In this document: piece by piece, positions 24,538 to 36,223 of the stretch
Layout of the letters: the number at the start of each line of letters is the position of its first letter
Numbering within the stretch: the first letter of the stretch is position 1
From: Costus lasius
Taxonomy: Eukaryota; Streptophyta; Magnoliopsida; Zingiberales; Costaceae
Assembly: GCA_027563935.2 (NCBI GenBank)
Contig: CM050450.1
Location: forward strand, 32,723,439 to 32,787,438
Length of the DNA: 64,000 nucleotides
Reading direction: 5' to 3'
Translations under genes and position numbers: made by a program
Notes under the pieces: model-generated
Seen by the model: the letters and a program-made list of their open reading frames with translations, nothing else
Databases searched by the model: none
Told to the model about the DNA's origin: nothing

Positions 24538-25040
24538 CATCCCCAACGCCGACGGAGTCTCGCCTGAAGGTCGTGGACAAACACTAAAATAGAGGACTGT
24601 ACTCGTCCCTGGTGATCTACCTTTGTCTCAAGGTGGCGAATCCGATCAAGTCCTTCATCGATGGTAAGGTGAGTCTCTTGTTGGGTGTCTCAGACAAACC
24701 GGATCATAGCCTCCATCCGATCAAGCTGAGTAGTGGGCCGCTGCGAAGGTGGTGGGGCTCAGTCCCGAGGGGCTCATCATGATCCTCAATTGCCTCTACT
24801 CTCTAGTTCCACTGCTCGCGGACTGTGGTGCATGCGGGATTTGGCAGTGGTAGCTTGACATCGCTCCCGGGGAAGAGTAGACTGTAGAGTTCTCCTTCCT
24901 TGACTATCATCCTCATGGAGATGTAGGCTTCAAGATCAAGGTGGGAGTTTCCACAGCTTTGCTCCATCTGGTAGGGTCGGATCCCAATGGCAAGAGCAAG
25001 TGGAGTAAGAAGTCCCCCGAGAGCAATGGCACCCTTCGGC
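24538..25040 (-). pseudogene. Athila-like (Ty3/gypsy) gag/ORF1 fragment
   Basis: Read on the minus strand from 25039, the frame gives about 80 residues including GGLLTPLALAIGI and EAYISMRMIVKEGELYSLLF, then a TAG. It continues in frame to a helix-rich tail (DEGLDRIRHLETKVDHQGRV) with one TGA, ending WG at 24538. The GGL-x-T-x-LA-x-x-GI core resembles the domain often annotated 'putative plant transposon protein' in Athila-group elements. A similar piece occurs at 63079 (GGLVTSIASALGIEY). It is cut at 25040 by the LTR of element C. Family assignment is by memory of motifs. Confidence 0.5.
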
Positions 25041-26695
25041 TGTTAGGGTATGCCCTTAAGGCTAATGTTTGAGGCCTTGGGTAATTTTCAGTATCATGTA
25101 TAAACTATATATATATGTTTTTATAAAGGCAATTGTTGTTATTCAGATTGTTACATTATCTGCTGTTGTATGTATACTTCTGAGTAATGTCTCAATGATG
25201 TTCAAATTAGCTGACATTCAGCGTTGTCCTTAGTCGAGATATCTCGGTGAACATGAGACAGCCTTGATATGATTGAGACTAATATGTGTTCTAAACTTAT
25301 AGGATGCTTCGGGCATAGAATAAGATTTAGGCACATAGGTGCATTGGATGTACTGGAATGACCCTACTTAGGATATTCAATTGTTTGTCACAATGTGAAT
25401 AATCCTTGTATCCAAGCAAGTGGTATATTCCCTCTGACTTGAGATCACTTGTGTTTCTAAGTGATGATTGGCATTATCTTGAGGTAGTTCAATATCATTT
25501 GAAAGATAATGGTTATGGATTATCTTGGATAGTGGACATGAGTCATGTTAGGGCACTTGTGATAGATATAGGATTGCCTCTCCTAGTTGGAGTGTGATGT
25601 TCTAAAGGGCCCCCTGGATGAAATGGTTGAGAATGTGTATGGCCATACCCAGATGACTATGTTCGTCTGATCTAACCATTTTCATCATGTTGGAATCGCA
25701 GGCTTGACATGCTTGTCCAATGGGAACATCTAGTGGCAAAGGGAAACATGTATGCCAAGTGAATTAGATTCACACTTGTGCTGTGGTTTGGGAGTAGTCT
25801 TGGAAGACTCTTTCCTTCATAACGGGAGACATTGATGTGTTGCTAGATACCCCTCTCTGATCGTGATAACGTAAGTTATCATTACCGACATTGAAGGAAA
25901 CCCTTAGGGTCGCACAATTTGATGATATAGCTTACTTATGTCAGATCGTGTGAACTGGAGGAATTTAAGCTCTGATTGGAAGTGAGATCTAGTCTAATCA
26001 TGTTTAATTGATTAGGGCATATGATCGGTAAGCTTCGATCGGGAGGATTGATGCTTGATCGTAAAGATCAGGGGTTCAATGAGATGTGTGGTTAGATCTT
26101 GAGCCATATGGTTCAAAGAGATCATAACCAGGGCTGGTTCGACTTGATGCTTGAACCAATTCGAAATTGGACCGGTTCATTAGTGAACGCATGGTTCAAT
26201 TAAGAGGGAAGTTTTCGATGGGTTGAATGGGAGTTAAGGAGGGAGTTACATGTTTGGTTCTTACCATATGTGGTAACCGAACATTCCTTCTTGGTCTCTC
26301 TCTCTCACGGTTTCGAGAAGAGATCTCGTTTTTCTTCCTCTTTTCGGCTCTCTCTCGTGTGGATCTTTTTCACGCAAGGGAAGAACTTCGACCAGCCAAG
26401 AGTGCACATCTTCCTCTCCAAGACACGATTAAAGACTCCTTGGTGTCTTTGCTAGCACAAGGAACACAAGGAAGGAAGTCGACATCATCTTGTGTGTGAC
26501 ATCTTTGGAGAAGAGGCACTCGCCCCTTTCATCTTCCAAGCCGCCTCTTACATCATGGTAATGGTAATACTCTAACTTATTCTATACAAGTTTTATAAGG
26601 TTGATCATGTCCTCAATCCATGCGATTCTACGATGAGCTAGTATTTCCGCTACAACAAGTTTTTGAATGATGCTTGTGACCAAGGTTTACCAACA
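25041..26695 (+). mobile_element. Element C 5' LTR
   Basis: A 1,655-bp LTR from TGTTAGGGTATGCCCTTAAGG to GGTTTACCAACA. Its first 690 bases match 41482-42169. Its 5' half is related to the LTR of D, but its 3' half is not. Confidence 0.92.
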
Positions 26696-26696
26696 A

Positions 26697-26708
26697 TGGT
26701 ATCAGAGC
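26697..26708 (+). promoter_or_regulatory. Element C primer-binding site
   Basis: TGGTATCAGAGC, complementary to initiator-Met tRNA, one base after the LTR. Confidence 0.9.
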
Positions 26709-28512
26709 GAGGTTTTTTTTTTTATGGCTTGATGCATATGATTGCCGTGATCCATACTTGATTTTTGGATAGATCTTGTTTAGTTTCACATGCGACAACA
26801 TGATACAATGTTTACATACATAGTTTGCACATGTGATGTTAGATGAATGTTTACATACATAGTTTGCGCATATCATAGTTGTGTTTTAAACTTATCTTCA
26901 TGCGCGACTTCACTAGATCTATCTGTGCGCCTACTTCAAACACTTAGACGGGTTAACAGTTTTGAAGTCGTTAGTCAAGTATGGACCCAACAGCCTAATC
27001 AGACTATCTGACAGCCTGGATGGGCGGCTGGATAGCACCTGTGCGCAAGCTGTACAGGTGGCTATACGCCGACTGCAGAAGGGCGTGTAGTGATGTCTGT
27101 TTGAGGTGCCTAGTGAACGATCATGATTATGGCCCGGGGTCACACCCGCTTGCCGGAAATCATGTGGGACGTTCAGCTCTTAAGGCATGCATAGTCGAGC
27201 ATTGGGTCGACGCAAGTCAGTTATGACTGGGTGCATGCAAGGGCAGTGGGTCTGACTTGGTCTGACGAGTGGATATCTGTTAATGGACCGTTGTAAGGTA
27301 GTAGGGCACATAAGGAAATAAAATTGATGCCATGGGTTTTTTCTAAAATTTTATTTCTGTTTGGATCACATGTAGTACATGTTTAACATGTTGCATTGAG
27401 TATATTGAGTGTTTATTTAATCTTATGTGGGCTGCCCTATTTTGTATGCTGTGCTGGGGCCTGCGTGCCTGGAAAGAATATATTGGTGTGATCTGTGAAT
27501 CACATTTAATTTATTAAAATGTATAATTGACCTGCGTGTCAAACCATGTCTAGATAGTTTAAAATGTAATTTGATCAGACATGAGCACACAGCACATTTG
27601 GCAGAAGCGCTTGCAGCAATTGGCTTCACTAGGTGGGTGGTCTAGAGGTCGACTCTAGAACAGGCCCATTCTGTCTTGTGGGCGCATTCGGGCTGCAGAT
27701 GGCGTTTGGGCCCGGGCTGGGCCGGATGAGGTACAAGAGTCCCATGAAGAGCTCAAGTAAAGACTTTTGTTAAACTAGGGTTTTACTTAAGTTTTATGGG
27801 CGTTTACCACATAAGATAATGGTGCTTTCATTTACTGTTTTAAGTAATATTAGCACATGCATGTTTTATTCTTCAGCTATCACTATAGAATTTGCATGAT
27901 AGTAAGAAGATAAAAGACCGTTAAAATCCAACGTAAATATCAAGCTATCGATTGCCTTCTGACGCGAAACCTCACTGTTCTGACTATCGTTGGGGCCGTG
28001 TTGTACCCACTCAGTGGGCACGCCCAGCTATTTTCAGACGGTGCGCGATTACACCTACATTCTACAGAGAAGGGATTTATCGCTTCTCGTTGCTCAGCAT
28101 AGCACATGGTGGTCCAGGAAGTAGGTCAGGTCAGCTTGACCATATAGGCTACAAGTTGAGCATATGATAGCTATATGGAGGCAGCCATCTGAGGAATCAG
28201 AAACTGTGTTGTACCAACTCAGTTGGTATAGTCTTCTGGATTGCCTAGATGAAGGGGAATCGCACGGGTTGGCGATTGGCATGGATTGCCTACCAGTGAT
28301 TAGTGCTTGAACTCTCTGTGCATCTTGTCTCGCCTGAGCGGGACACGGAGATCAAATATGAAATCTGGATCCCATCTCACTAAAAGAGTTTTACTCTTTT
28401 GGGCTATTTTATTGGATTTTCAGTCAGATAAAATAGTGAGAAAAGAATCACTCTTAAGTCCTGGAATGATTCTAACATGGATATTGACCTTGTTGTTCTT
28501 GCTATGTTGTAG
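26709..28512 (+). other. Element C 5' leader with three hairpins
   Basis: A 1.8-kb leader. Stem-loops lie at 28006-28018 (CCCAC-TCA-GTGGG), 28214-28226 (CCAAC-TCA-GTTGG, extendable by two pairs) and 28327-28344 (GTCTCGC-CTGA-GCGGGAC, one G-U pair). Spacing matches A and B. A region near 27640-27655 (CTAGAGGTCGACTCTAG) corresponds to the box-B-like motif of D. It ends CTTGTTGTTCTTGCTATGTTGTAG, a strong 3' splice-site-like sequence. Confidence 0.65.
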
Positions 28513-28866
28513 ATTCCTGCAGCAACGAACACCACAGGGCTCAACTTGCGATCCATATTGGAAAAGGAGAAGTTTGCTGGGCCAAACTTCTCAGACTGGT
28601 ACAGACAACTGAAGATTGTCCTCAAAGCTGAGAGGAAGCTGTACGTCCTTGAGACGGCAATGCCGGCTCAACCCGCTGCGAACGCCGCAAGGGCGGTTCG
28701 AGATGCTTATGAGAAGCACGTCAGTGATAGTACTGATGTTGCTTGCCTTATGCTTGCGTCAATGACGCCCGAGCTCCAGCGTCAGCATGAGGATTTGTCT
28801 GCTATTGATATTATAGCAAATCTAAAAATGCTGTATGCTGCACAGGCAAGGACAGAACGCTATAAC
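28513..28866 (+). pseudogene. Element C gag, 5' part
   Basis: Gag homology begins right after TTGTAG (reading IPAATNTTGLNLRSILEKEK) and runs on to QARTERYN, where D is inserted at 28867. No ATG lies between the upstream in-frame TAG (28510-28512) and the conserved N-terminus. The first in-frame ATG (near 28660) would remove about 50 conserved residues. The gene continues at 37907. Confidence 0.85.
28862..28866 (+). repeat. Target-site duplication of element D, left copy
   Basis: ATAAC, repeated at 37902-37906. Joining the flanks at one copy restores the gag frame of C (TERYN then LTKLFF), matching the same gag segment in D. Confidence 0.95.
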
Positions 28867-30544
28867 TGAGAGTTCCCTAAAGGGGCGAAACCCTAATCAT
28901 GCAGATATAAAAAAAACTTGCATGGGCGGAATCTAGGGCTTCCTAGGATCGCATGTATGTTCATAGATCAACTTAATAAGTTTGTATAGATCAACACAAG
29001 GATCATACCATTGCCATTGCTTGGATGGCGTCTTGGAAGAAGAGGGCGATGTGGCTCTCCTCCAAAGGTGGCGCACACAAGGTGAAGATGACTACTCCCT
29101 TGGCGTTCCTTGTGCTAGCAAAGCTCCAAGGTCTCCTGATCGCGTGAAGGAGATTGAGATGATCTCTTGGCTTTCTTCTCTTCTCCTTTGTGTGAAGGCT
29201 CAACACACGAGAGGGAGGCGTCGAGAGGAAGAGGCGAAAAGAGATGCCCCCACGAATGTAGAGGCGTGCTCTCTATTTTGGAAACATGACTTCCAAAAAT
29301 AGCAAGCCACTAACATCATGCGTTCATGCGTTCACTCCAAGTGAACAATCGCATTTTTCTCTCCCCTTTGAACCATGCGCTCACTATGATGAGCCGGTTC
29401 AATTACATTTGGTTCAAGGACCAAATCAAACCAAGCCTTGGTCTAGATCAAATTAAACCATAAGGATCAAGATCTAACCATTCATCTCTTGATGCTCTTG
29501 ATCTCACCGATCTAGCATCAATTATCTCGATCGAAGCTTACCGATCTCAAGCCCTAATCAATCAAACATGATCAGACCAGATCTCACTTACAATCAGAGT
29601 TTAAACTCCTTTAAACTGAACCAAAACAACTCAGTCCACACGATCTGACTTAAGTAAGCCATATCATCAAATTGTGCGACCCTAAGGGTTTCCTTTAAAT
29701 GTCGGTAACGATAACTTACGTTATCACGATCAGTGAGGGGTATCTAGCAACACATCACTGTCTCCCGATATAAAGGAAAGAGTCTTCCAAGACTACACCC
29801 AAACCACAGCACAAGTGTGAACCCAAGTCACTTGACATATGTGTTTCCTTTGCCACTGGACGTTCTTATTGGACAAGCGTGTCAAGCCTGTAATTCCAAT
29901 ATGATGAGAATGATTAGATCAGATGAAACATAGTCATCTGGGTATGGCCATACACTTTCTCAATCATCTCATCCAGGGGGCCCCTATAGAACATCACACT
30001 CCAATCAAGGAGACGGCAATCCTATATCTATCACTAGTGCCCTAACATGACTCATGCTCACTATCCAAGATAGTCTATAACCATTATGTTTCAAATGATA
30101 TTGAACTACCTCAAAACAATGCCAATCATCATTTAGAAACACAAGTGATCTCAAGTCAGAGGAAATATGCCACTTGTTTGCATATAAGGATTATTCACAT
30201 TGTGACAAGCAATTGAATATCCTAAGTAGGGTCTGTCCAGTACATCCAATGTACCCATGAGTCTACATCTTATTCCATACTCGAAGCATCCTATAAGATT
30301 AGAACACATATTAGTCTCAATCATATCAAGGCTGTCTCATGTTCACCAAGATATCTCGACTAAGGACAAAACTGCATGTCAGCCAAGCTGAACAGCATTG
30401 AGACATTATTCAGAAGTATACATATTGCAGCAGATGATGTAACAACCTGAATAACAACCTTTGCCTTTATAAACATAGAGTTTATACATGATACTGATAT
30501 AATCCCAAGGCCTCAAACATTAGCCTTAAGGGCATACCCCAACA
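28867..30544 (-). mobile_element. Element D 3' LTR
   Basis: In sense direction it begins TGTTGGGGTATGCCC (at 30544) and ends CCTTTAGGGAACTCTCA (at 28867). Open frames inside it, such as one of about 106 codons on the plus strand, recur in the other LTR only because LTRs are copies. Confidence 0.95.
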
Positions 30545-30553
30545 ATCTCCCAC
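30545..30553 (-). promoter_or_regulatory. Element D polypurine tract
   Basis: On the minus strand AAGTGGGAGAT lies directly before the 3' LTR, about 10 bases after the pol stop codon. Confidence 0.75.
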
Positions 30554-30564
30554 TTGCACTTAAT

Positions 30565-33500
30565 CTAATGGTTGAGAAATCTCAAACCCATATTATTACA
30601 GTGCTTCTCATGCTTCTGCTGCGCCAGAGGCTTTGTAAGCGGGTCAGCTAGATTGTCATCTGTATGAACCTTGCATACTTTGATCTCGCCACGATCAATG
30701 ATCTCCCGGATCAAGTGAAACCTTCTCTGTATGTGCTTGGACTTCTGGTGCGACCGTGGTTCCTTTGCTTGTGCTATTGCTCCAGTGTTATCACAGAAGA
30801 TAACCAATGGATCTGCACTCGAAGGAACAACACCAAGTTCCTGAACGAACTTACGAATCCACACTGCCTCCTTGGATGCTTCTGAGGCTGCAACATACTC
30901 GTCTTCTGTTGTGGAATCAGCAACAATTGACTGTTTGAAACTTTTCCACACCACTGCACCTCCATTCAAGCTAAAAACATAGCCTGATTGTGATCGAAAA
31001 TCATCCTGGTCAGATTGGAACGAAGCGTCAGTATATCCTTCAATACTGAGTTCTTCCTGACCTCCATATATCAAGAACATATCTTTGGTCCTCTGAAGAT
31101 ATTTCAAAATGTTCTTGACCGCAATCCAGTGTGCCTTACCTGGATTACTTTGGAATCGACTGGTCACGCTTAACCCGTAAGCAACGTCTGGGCGAGTACA
31201 CAACATCGCATACATAATGGACCCAATAGCCGAAGCATAAGGCGTATTGTCCATTTCATCTTTCTCAGTCTGTGTTTGTGGACACTGACTCTTTGAAAGA
31301 TTCAGACCATGTCTGACTGGAAGATATCCTCTTTTAGAATTTTCTAAATGGAATCTCTCCAGGACTTTATCGATGTAAGTACTCTGGCACAGCCCGAGAA
31401 GCCTCTTTGATCTATCTCTGTAGATCTTCACACCTAATACATAGGCTGCTTCTCCTAAATCTTTCATCTGGAAACATTTTCTTAACCATGCCTTGACTGC
31501 ATGTAGTTCAGGAATATCGTTTCCAATGATTAAGATATCATCGACGTAGAGGACTAGGAAAGTAATCACGCTCCCACTAAACCTCTTATATACACACGGG
31601 TCATCTTCATTCTTGATGAAACCAAATTCACAGATTGATTCATCAAAACGAATATTCCAGCTTCTTGATGCTTGTTTAAGTCCATAAATGGACTTCTTTA
31701 ATTTGCATATTTTATGACGATCTGATGGATTAGTGAAACCTTCAGGTTGTGTCATATACACATCCTCTTCTAGTTTTCCATTAAGGAAAGCGGTCTTCAC
31801 ATCCATTTGCCAGATCTCATAATCATAATATGCTGCTATCGCGAGAATAATCCGAATAGACTTGAACATGGCTACAGGAGAGAAAGTTTCATCATAATCT
31901 ATCCCGTAGATTTGTTTGAAACCTTTCGCAACTAGCCTGCCTTTATAGGTAACCACGTTACCATCCATGTCCATCTTCTTCTTGAAGATCCATTTACAGC
32001 CTATAGGGATTACTCCCGGAGGCGGATCAACCAAATCCCAAACTTGGTTATCTGACATGGAGTCCATCTCGGCTCGCATAGCTTCAAGCCATCTCGCTGA
32101 TTCCGGTCCACTGACCGCATCCGCATAAGTGAGGGGTTCATCATCAATGATGTAGACTCCGTCATAGCGCTCAGGCTGTCGACGGATCCTTCCCGATCTT
32201 CGCGGTTCCCGTGATATCTGAGCCTCAGGTTGCTCAGTAACCTGATCTACTGGCTCAGGCTCATCCAACTGTGCTTGACTACTTTGTCCTTCTTTTGGAT
32301 TCTCATCCAGCTTTATTTCTCTCCCACTGGCTTCTTGCAGAAGAAATTCTTTCTCAAGAAAAATAGCCGTCCGAGCAATAAATACTTTGTTCTCTTTGGG
32401 ATCGTAGAAATAATAACCCTTTGTTTCTTTAGGGTAACCGACAAAGATACATTTCTCAGATCTGCTCTCTAGTTTCCCAGAGGCGAGCTTTTTGACATAA
32501 GCCTCGCAACCCCAGATCTTAATAAATGTCAAGCTCGGCTGTTTCCCATACCATAACTCATATGGAGTCTTTGAAACGGCCTTGGATGGCACTCGGTTTA
32601 GTACCTTTGCAGCTGTTTCCAGTGCAAATCCCCAAAAGGAGTAAGGTAGAGTAGCCTGACTCATCATAGAACGAACCATATCCAGTAAGGTTCTATTTCT
32701 CCTCTCAGACACACCATTCCATTGCGGTGTTCCTGGCGGAGTGAGCTGTGAGATAATCCCACACTCCTTCAGATAGTCAGTAAACTCATGACTCAAGTAT
32801 TCTCCACCTCGATCTGAGCGAAGTGCCTTGATATTTCGGCCTAGCTGATTTTGTACTTCATTTTTGAACTCTTTGAACTTGTCAAAAGATTCACTCTTAT
32901 GTCTCATTAGATAGACATAACCATACCTACTGAAATCATCAGTAAAGGTAATGAAGTATGAATAGCCACCTCTGGCATGTTTACTAAATGGCCCACACAC
33001 ATCACTGTGAATGAGGTCAAGTAAACCTGAAGCCCTTTGACCTTTGTTGGAAAAAGGAGACTTCGTCATTTTACCCAATAAACAAGCTTTGCATGTATCA
33101 AGCTCCTCATAGGAGAATGATCCCAGCAGTCCATGGTCATGCAACCGCTTAATGTGCTTCTTGTTAATATGGCCTAAACGACTATGCCATAGCAAGGTGC
33201 TGTCATCAGCATACTTGGCTTTCTTAATATCAATCTGCTGTATAGAACATTCCATGTCCAACATGAATAACCCATTGTTAATTGACCTAGTAGCATAAAC
33301 AATATTATCAAAAGAAATATAACACTTTGAAATCTTGCATTCAAAGGAAAACCCTTTCCTGACAAGAGCAGGAATAGAGATAATATTCTTAGTTTTGCTC
33401 GGCACAAAATAACAATTGTCCAGTTCTAATACAAGACCAGATGGTAAAGAGATGTGATAAACTCCTACAGCAACAGCAGCAACCCGTGCCCCGTTTCCTA

Positions 33501-34242
33501 CTCGTAGGTCCACCTCATGCTGTCCCACCTGTCTTCTTCTCTTGAGTTCCTGTACATTTGAACAAATGTGAACTCCACATGCAGTGTCTAACACCCATGA
33601 AATAGAAGAAGAAACCATGACTTCAGTCACGAAAATACCTGAGCCAGAAGCGAAAGAGTTGCTTCCCTTCTTATCTCCTTGGAGCGCTTTACAGTCCTTT
33701 TTCCAGTGACCCAGCTGGCCACAATGGAAACATCTGTATTCCTTTGACCGCTTTACCTTTTGTTTCAGAGCCTTGTTGTAGCTCTTGACAGGGGCTTTGC
33801 CCTTCTTCCCCTTCTTCTTGTTCCTTGAAGGAACCATTAGGACAGAGGATGAAGGCGTTCCCTTCTCACGAGACTGAGTCTGCTCTGTAGTCAAGAGCAT
33901 GTTCAGTAACTCTGCCGGCGTACAGTCGATCTTGTTCATATTAAAATTAATGATGAACGGATCGAAAGAGGCCGGGAGAGACTGTAAGATGATATCTACA
34001 ACAAGCTCCTGATTGATGGTGTGTCCCAGTTTCTCTAGAGCCTCCTTGTACCCAATCATCTTGAGTACGTGAGCTCCCACTAGACTCCCTTCAGTCAGTT
34101 TGCTCTGAAAGAAAAGTTTAGTCAAGTTATAGCGTTCAGTCCTTGCCTGTGCTGCATACAGCATCTTGAGGTTTGCTATAATTTCTATAGCAGATAAATC
34201 CTCATGCTGACGCTGCAGCTGTGGCGTCATAGACGCTAGCAT
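30565..34242 (-). CDS. Element D gag-pol polyprotein (1,225 codons open)
   Basis: An uninterrupted Ty1/copia polyprotein lacking only the first part of Gag. Residue positions: zinc knuckle CFHCGQLGHWKKDC at 171-184; protease motif WVLDTA with Asp219; integrase core D414, D477 and E513 (D-D-35-E); RT with Asp814 and YVDD at 899-902; RNase H with D1072, E1115 and D1151. It ends MGLRFLNH. Next to the RNase H Glu it reads TTEDEY where A and C have TTEAEY. The called start is an internal Met of Gag. The true N-terminus lies upstream and is separated by a frameshifting deletion (34243-34453). All catalytic residues I can check are present, so the pol enzymes could be sound while Gag is damaged. Confidence 0.9.
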   Translation of the reverse strand: MLASMTPQLQRQHEDLSAIEIIANLKMLYAAQARTERYNLTKLFFQSKLTEGSLVGAHVLKMIGYKEALEKLGHTINQELVVDIILQSLPASFDPFIINFNMNKIDCTPAELLNMLLTTEQTQSREKGTPSSSVLMVPSRNKKKGKKGKAPVKSYNKALKQKVKRSKEYRCFHCGQLGHWKKDCKALQGDKKGSNSFASGSGIFVTEVMVSSSISWVLDTACGVHICSNVQELKRRRQVGQHEVDLRVGNGARVAAVAVGVYHISLPSGLVLELDNCYFVPSKTKNIISIPALVRKGFSFECKISKCYISFDNIVYATRSINNGLFMLDMECSIQQIDIKKAKYADDSTLLWHSRLGHINKKHIKRLHDHGLLGSFSYEELDTCKACLLGKMTKSPFSNKGQRASGLLDLIHSDVCGPFSKHARGGYSYFITFTDDFSRYGYVYLMRHKSESFDKFKEFKNEVQNQLGRNIKALRSDRGGEYLSHEFTDYLKECGIISQLTPPGTPQWNGVSERRNRTLLDMVRSMMSQATLPYSFWGFALETAAKVLNRVPSKAVSKTPYELWYGKQPSLTFIKIWGCEAYVKKLASGKLESRSEKCIFVGYPKETKGYYFYDPKENKVFIARTAIFLEKEFLLQEASGREIKLDENPKEGQSSQAQLDEPEPVDQVTEQPEAQISREPRRSGRIRRQPERYDGVYIIDDEPLTYADAVSGPESARWLEAMRAEMDSMSDNQVWDLVDPPPGVIPIGCKWIFKKKMDMDGNVVTYKGRLVAKGFKQIYGIDYDETFSPVAMFKSIRIILAIAAYYDYEIWQMDVKTAFLNGKLEEDVYMTQPEGFTNPSDRHKICKLKKSIYGLKQASRSWNIRFDESICEFGFIKNEDDPCVYKRFSGSVITFLVLYVDDILIIGNDIPELHAVKAWLRKCFQMKDLGEAAYVLGVKIYRDRSKRLLGLCQSTYIDKVLERFHLENSKRGYLPVRHGLNLSKSQCPQTQTEKDEMDNTPYASAIGSIMYAMLCTRPDVAYGLSVTSRFQSNPGKAHWIAVKNILKYLQRTKDMFLIYGGQEELSIEGYTDASFQSDQDDFRSQSGYVFSLNGGAVVWKSFKQSIVADSTTEDEYVAASEASKEAVWIRKFVQELGVVPSSADPLVIFCDNTGAIAQAKEPRSHQKSKHIQRRFHLIREIIDRGEIKVCKVHTDDNLADPLTKPLAQQKHEKHCNNMGLRFLNH

Positions 34243-34453
34243 AAGGCAAGCGACATCAATGCTATCATTGACATGCTATCATAGACGCAGCGGGTTGAGG
34301 CGGTATAGCCGTCTCGAGGACATACAGTTTCCTCTCAGCCTTAAGAACAATCTTAAGGTGTCCGTACCAGTCTGAGAAGTTTGGCCCAGCAAACTTCTCC
34401 CTTTCCAGTAGGGATCGCACATTGAACGCTGTGGTGTTCGTTGCTGCAGTAAT
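34243..34453 (-). pseudogene. Element D gag N-terminus, broken by a deletion
   Basis: Reading from 34453 on the minus strand, the frame gives the conserved Gag start (FNVRSLLEREKFAGPNFSDW and KAERKLYVLE), then runs into a stop near 34260. Compared with element C about 40 bases are missing here, shifting the frame just before the 1,225-codon region. As in C, no ATG is found between TTGTAG (34459-34454) and the conserved start. Confidence 0.85.
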
Positions 34454-36209
34454 CTACAACAATGCAAGAACAGCAAGGTCAGTATCAATGTTAGAATCAA
34501 TTCAGGACTTAAAAATGATTCTTTTCTCACTATTTTATCTGACTGAAAAATCCAGTAAAATAGTCCGAAAGAGTGAAACTCTTTTAGTGAGATGGGATCC
34601 AGATTTCATACTTGGTCTCCGCGTCCCGCTCAGGCGAGATAAGATGCACAGAGAGTACAAGCACTAATCTCTGGTAGGCAATCCCTGCCAATCGCCAACC
34701 CGTGCGATTCCCCTTCATCTGGGCAATCCAGCAGACTGTGCCAACTGAGTTGGTACAACACAGTCTCTGATCCCACAGATGGCTGCCTCCATATGGCTAC
34801 CATATGCTCAATATGTAGCCTACATGGTCAAGCTGACCCGACCTACTCCCTGGACCACCACGTGCTATGCTGAGCAACGAGAAGCGATAAATCCCTTCTC
34901 TGTAACACGCAGGTGTAATAACACACCGTCTGAAGATAGATGGGCATGCCCACTGAGTGGGTACAACACGGCCCCAACGATAGTCAGAACAGTGAGGTTT
35001 CGCGTCAGAAGGCTATCGTGCTTGATATTTAACGTTGGATTTTAACGGTCCTTTTATCTTCTTACTATCATTCAAATCCTATGGTGATAGCAGAAGAATA
35101 AATCATGCAGTTATTAAATTACTTAAACAGTAAATTAAAAGCATGATGATCTTATGTGGTAAAAGCCCATTAAGCCTAAGTAAGACCTTAATAAACTTAA
35201 GTCTTCACTTGAGCTCTTCATGGGTCTTTAGCATTTCCTCTGGCCCAACCCGGGCCCAAGCGCCCACTGCAGCTCAGGTCCGCCCACCAGGTAAAACGCG
35301 CATGTCCTAGAGTCGAACCCTAGACCTCCCACTGGTGAAGCCACTTGCTGCATGCGCCTCTGCCAAGTGTGCTCTGTGCTCATGTCTGATTAAATTACAA
35401 TTTAATCTATCTAGACATGATTGACTCGCAGGTCAATTACACTTTATAAATTAATTAAAATGTGATGCGCAGATCACAATAATAATTTACAAATAATAAT
35501 CCAGGCACGCAGGCCCCAGCACAGCACACATTAAATTTAGGCAGCCCACATAAGATTAAATAAACACTCAGCAATGTTCTACAAACATCATGTGATCCAA
35601 TCAAGAAAATAAAATTTTTTGAAAAACCCTTTGGCTTCATTTTATTTCCTTATGTGCCCTACTACCTTACAACTGTCCATTACTAGGGATCCACTCATCA
35701 GACCTAGTCAGACCCACTGCCCTTGCATGCACCAAGTCATAACCGACTTGAGTCGACCTAATAGTCAACTATGCATGCGTAGGGCTGAACGTCCCTCATG
35801 AGTTCTGGCAAGCGGGTGTGACCCCGGGCCTTAATCATGAGCGTTCAATGGTTGTCACAAGCAGACATCGCTACACGCCTTTCTGCAGTCGACCAATAGC
35901 CACCACATGCTTGCGCATAGGTGCCATCTGGTCGACCCATCTAGGCTGTCAGATGGTCTGATCAGACAGTTGGGTCTAAACTGGATGATGACTTCAACCC
36001 TAATAACCCGTCTAAGTTTTTACAGCAGGCGCTTATAGATCTAGTGAGGGGCGCGCAAGTAAGTTTTGAGAAAACTACAACAAGCGCCAACTATCATGCA
36101 TGCGCCAATGTAAAACATACATTAAATTTTCGTATGCTCTTTTAGATCTACAATTAGGCGCAAACAAGGATCACAATAAGCAATCATATGAAACATACAA
36201 TGAACTATG
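34454..36209 (-). other. Element D 5' leader with three hairpins
   Basis: Sense strand is minus. Stem-loops lie at 34949-34961 (CCCAC-TCA-GTGGG), 34741-34753 (CCAAC-TCA-GTTGG) and 34624-34639 (CTCGC-CTGA-GCGGG). Box-B-like GGTTCGACTCT at 35309-35319 with a GTGGCTTCACCAGTGGG segment upstream recalls a tRNA-derived fossil, but no cloverleaf closes. The leader ends CTTGCTGTTCTTGCATTGTTGTAG before gag. Confidence 0.6.
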
Positions 36210-36221
36210 GCTCTGATACCA
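36210..36221 (-). promoter_or_regulatory. Element D primer-binding site
   Basis: Minus strand TGGTATCAGAGC, complementary to initiator-Met tRNA, two bases inside the 5' LTR end at 36224. Confidence 0.9.
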
Positions 36222-36223
36222 AT

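Noticed and set aside
28982..29302. A 106-codon plus-strand frame, repeated at 36339-36659
   Set aside because: It lies antisense inside the two LTRs of element D. It is kept in both only because the LTRs are copies. No homology or codon signal.
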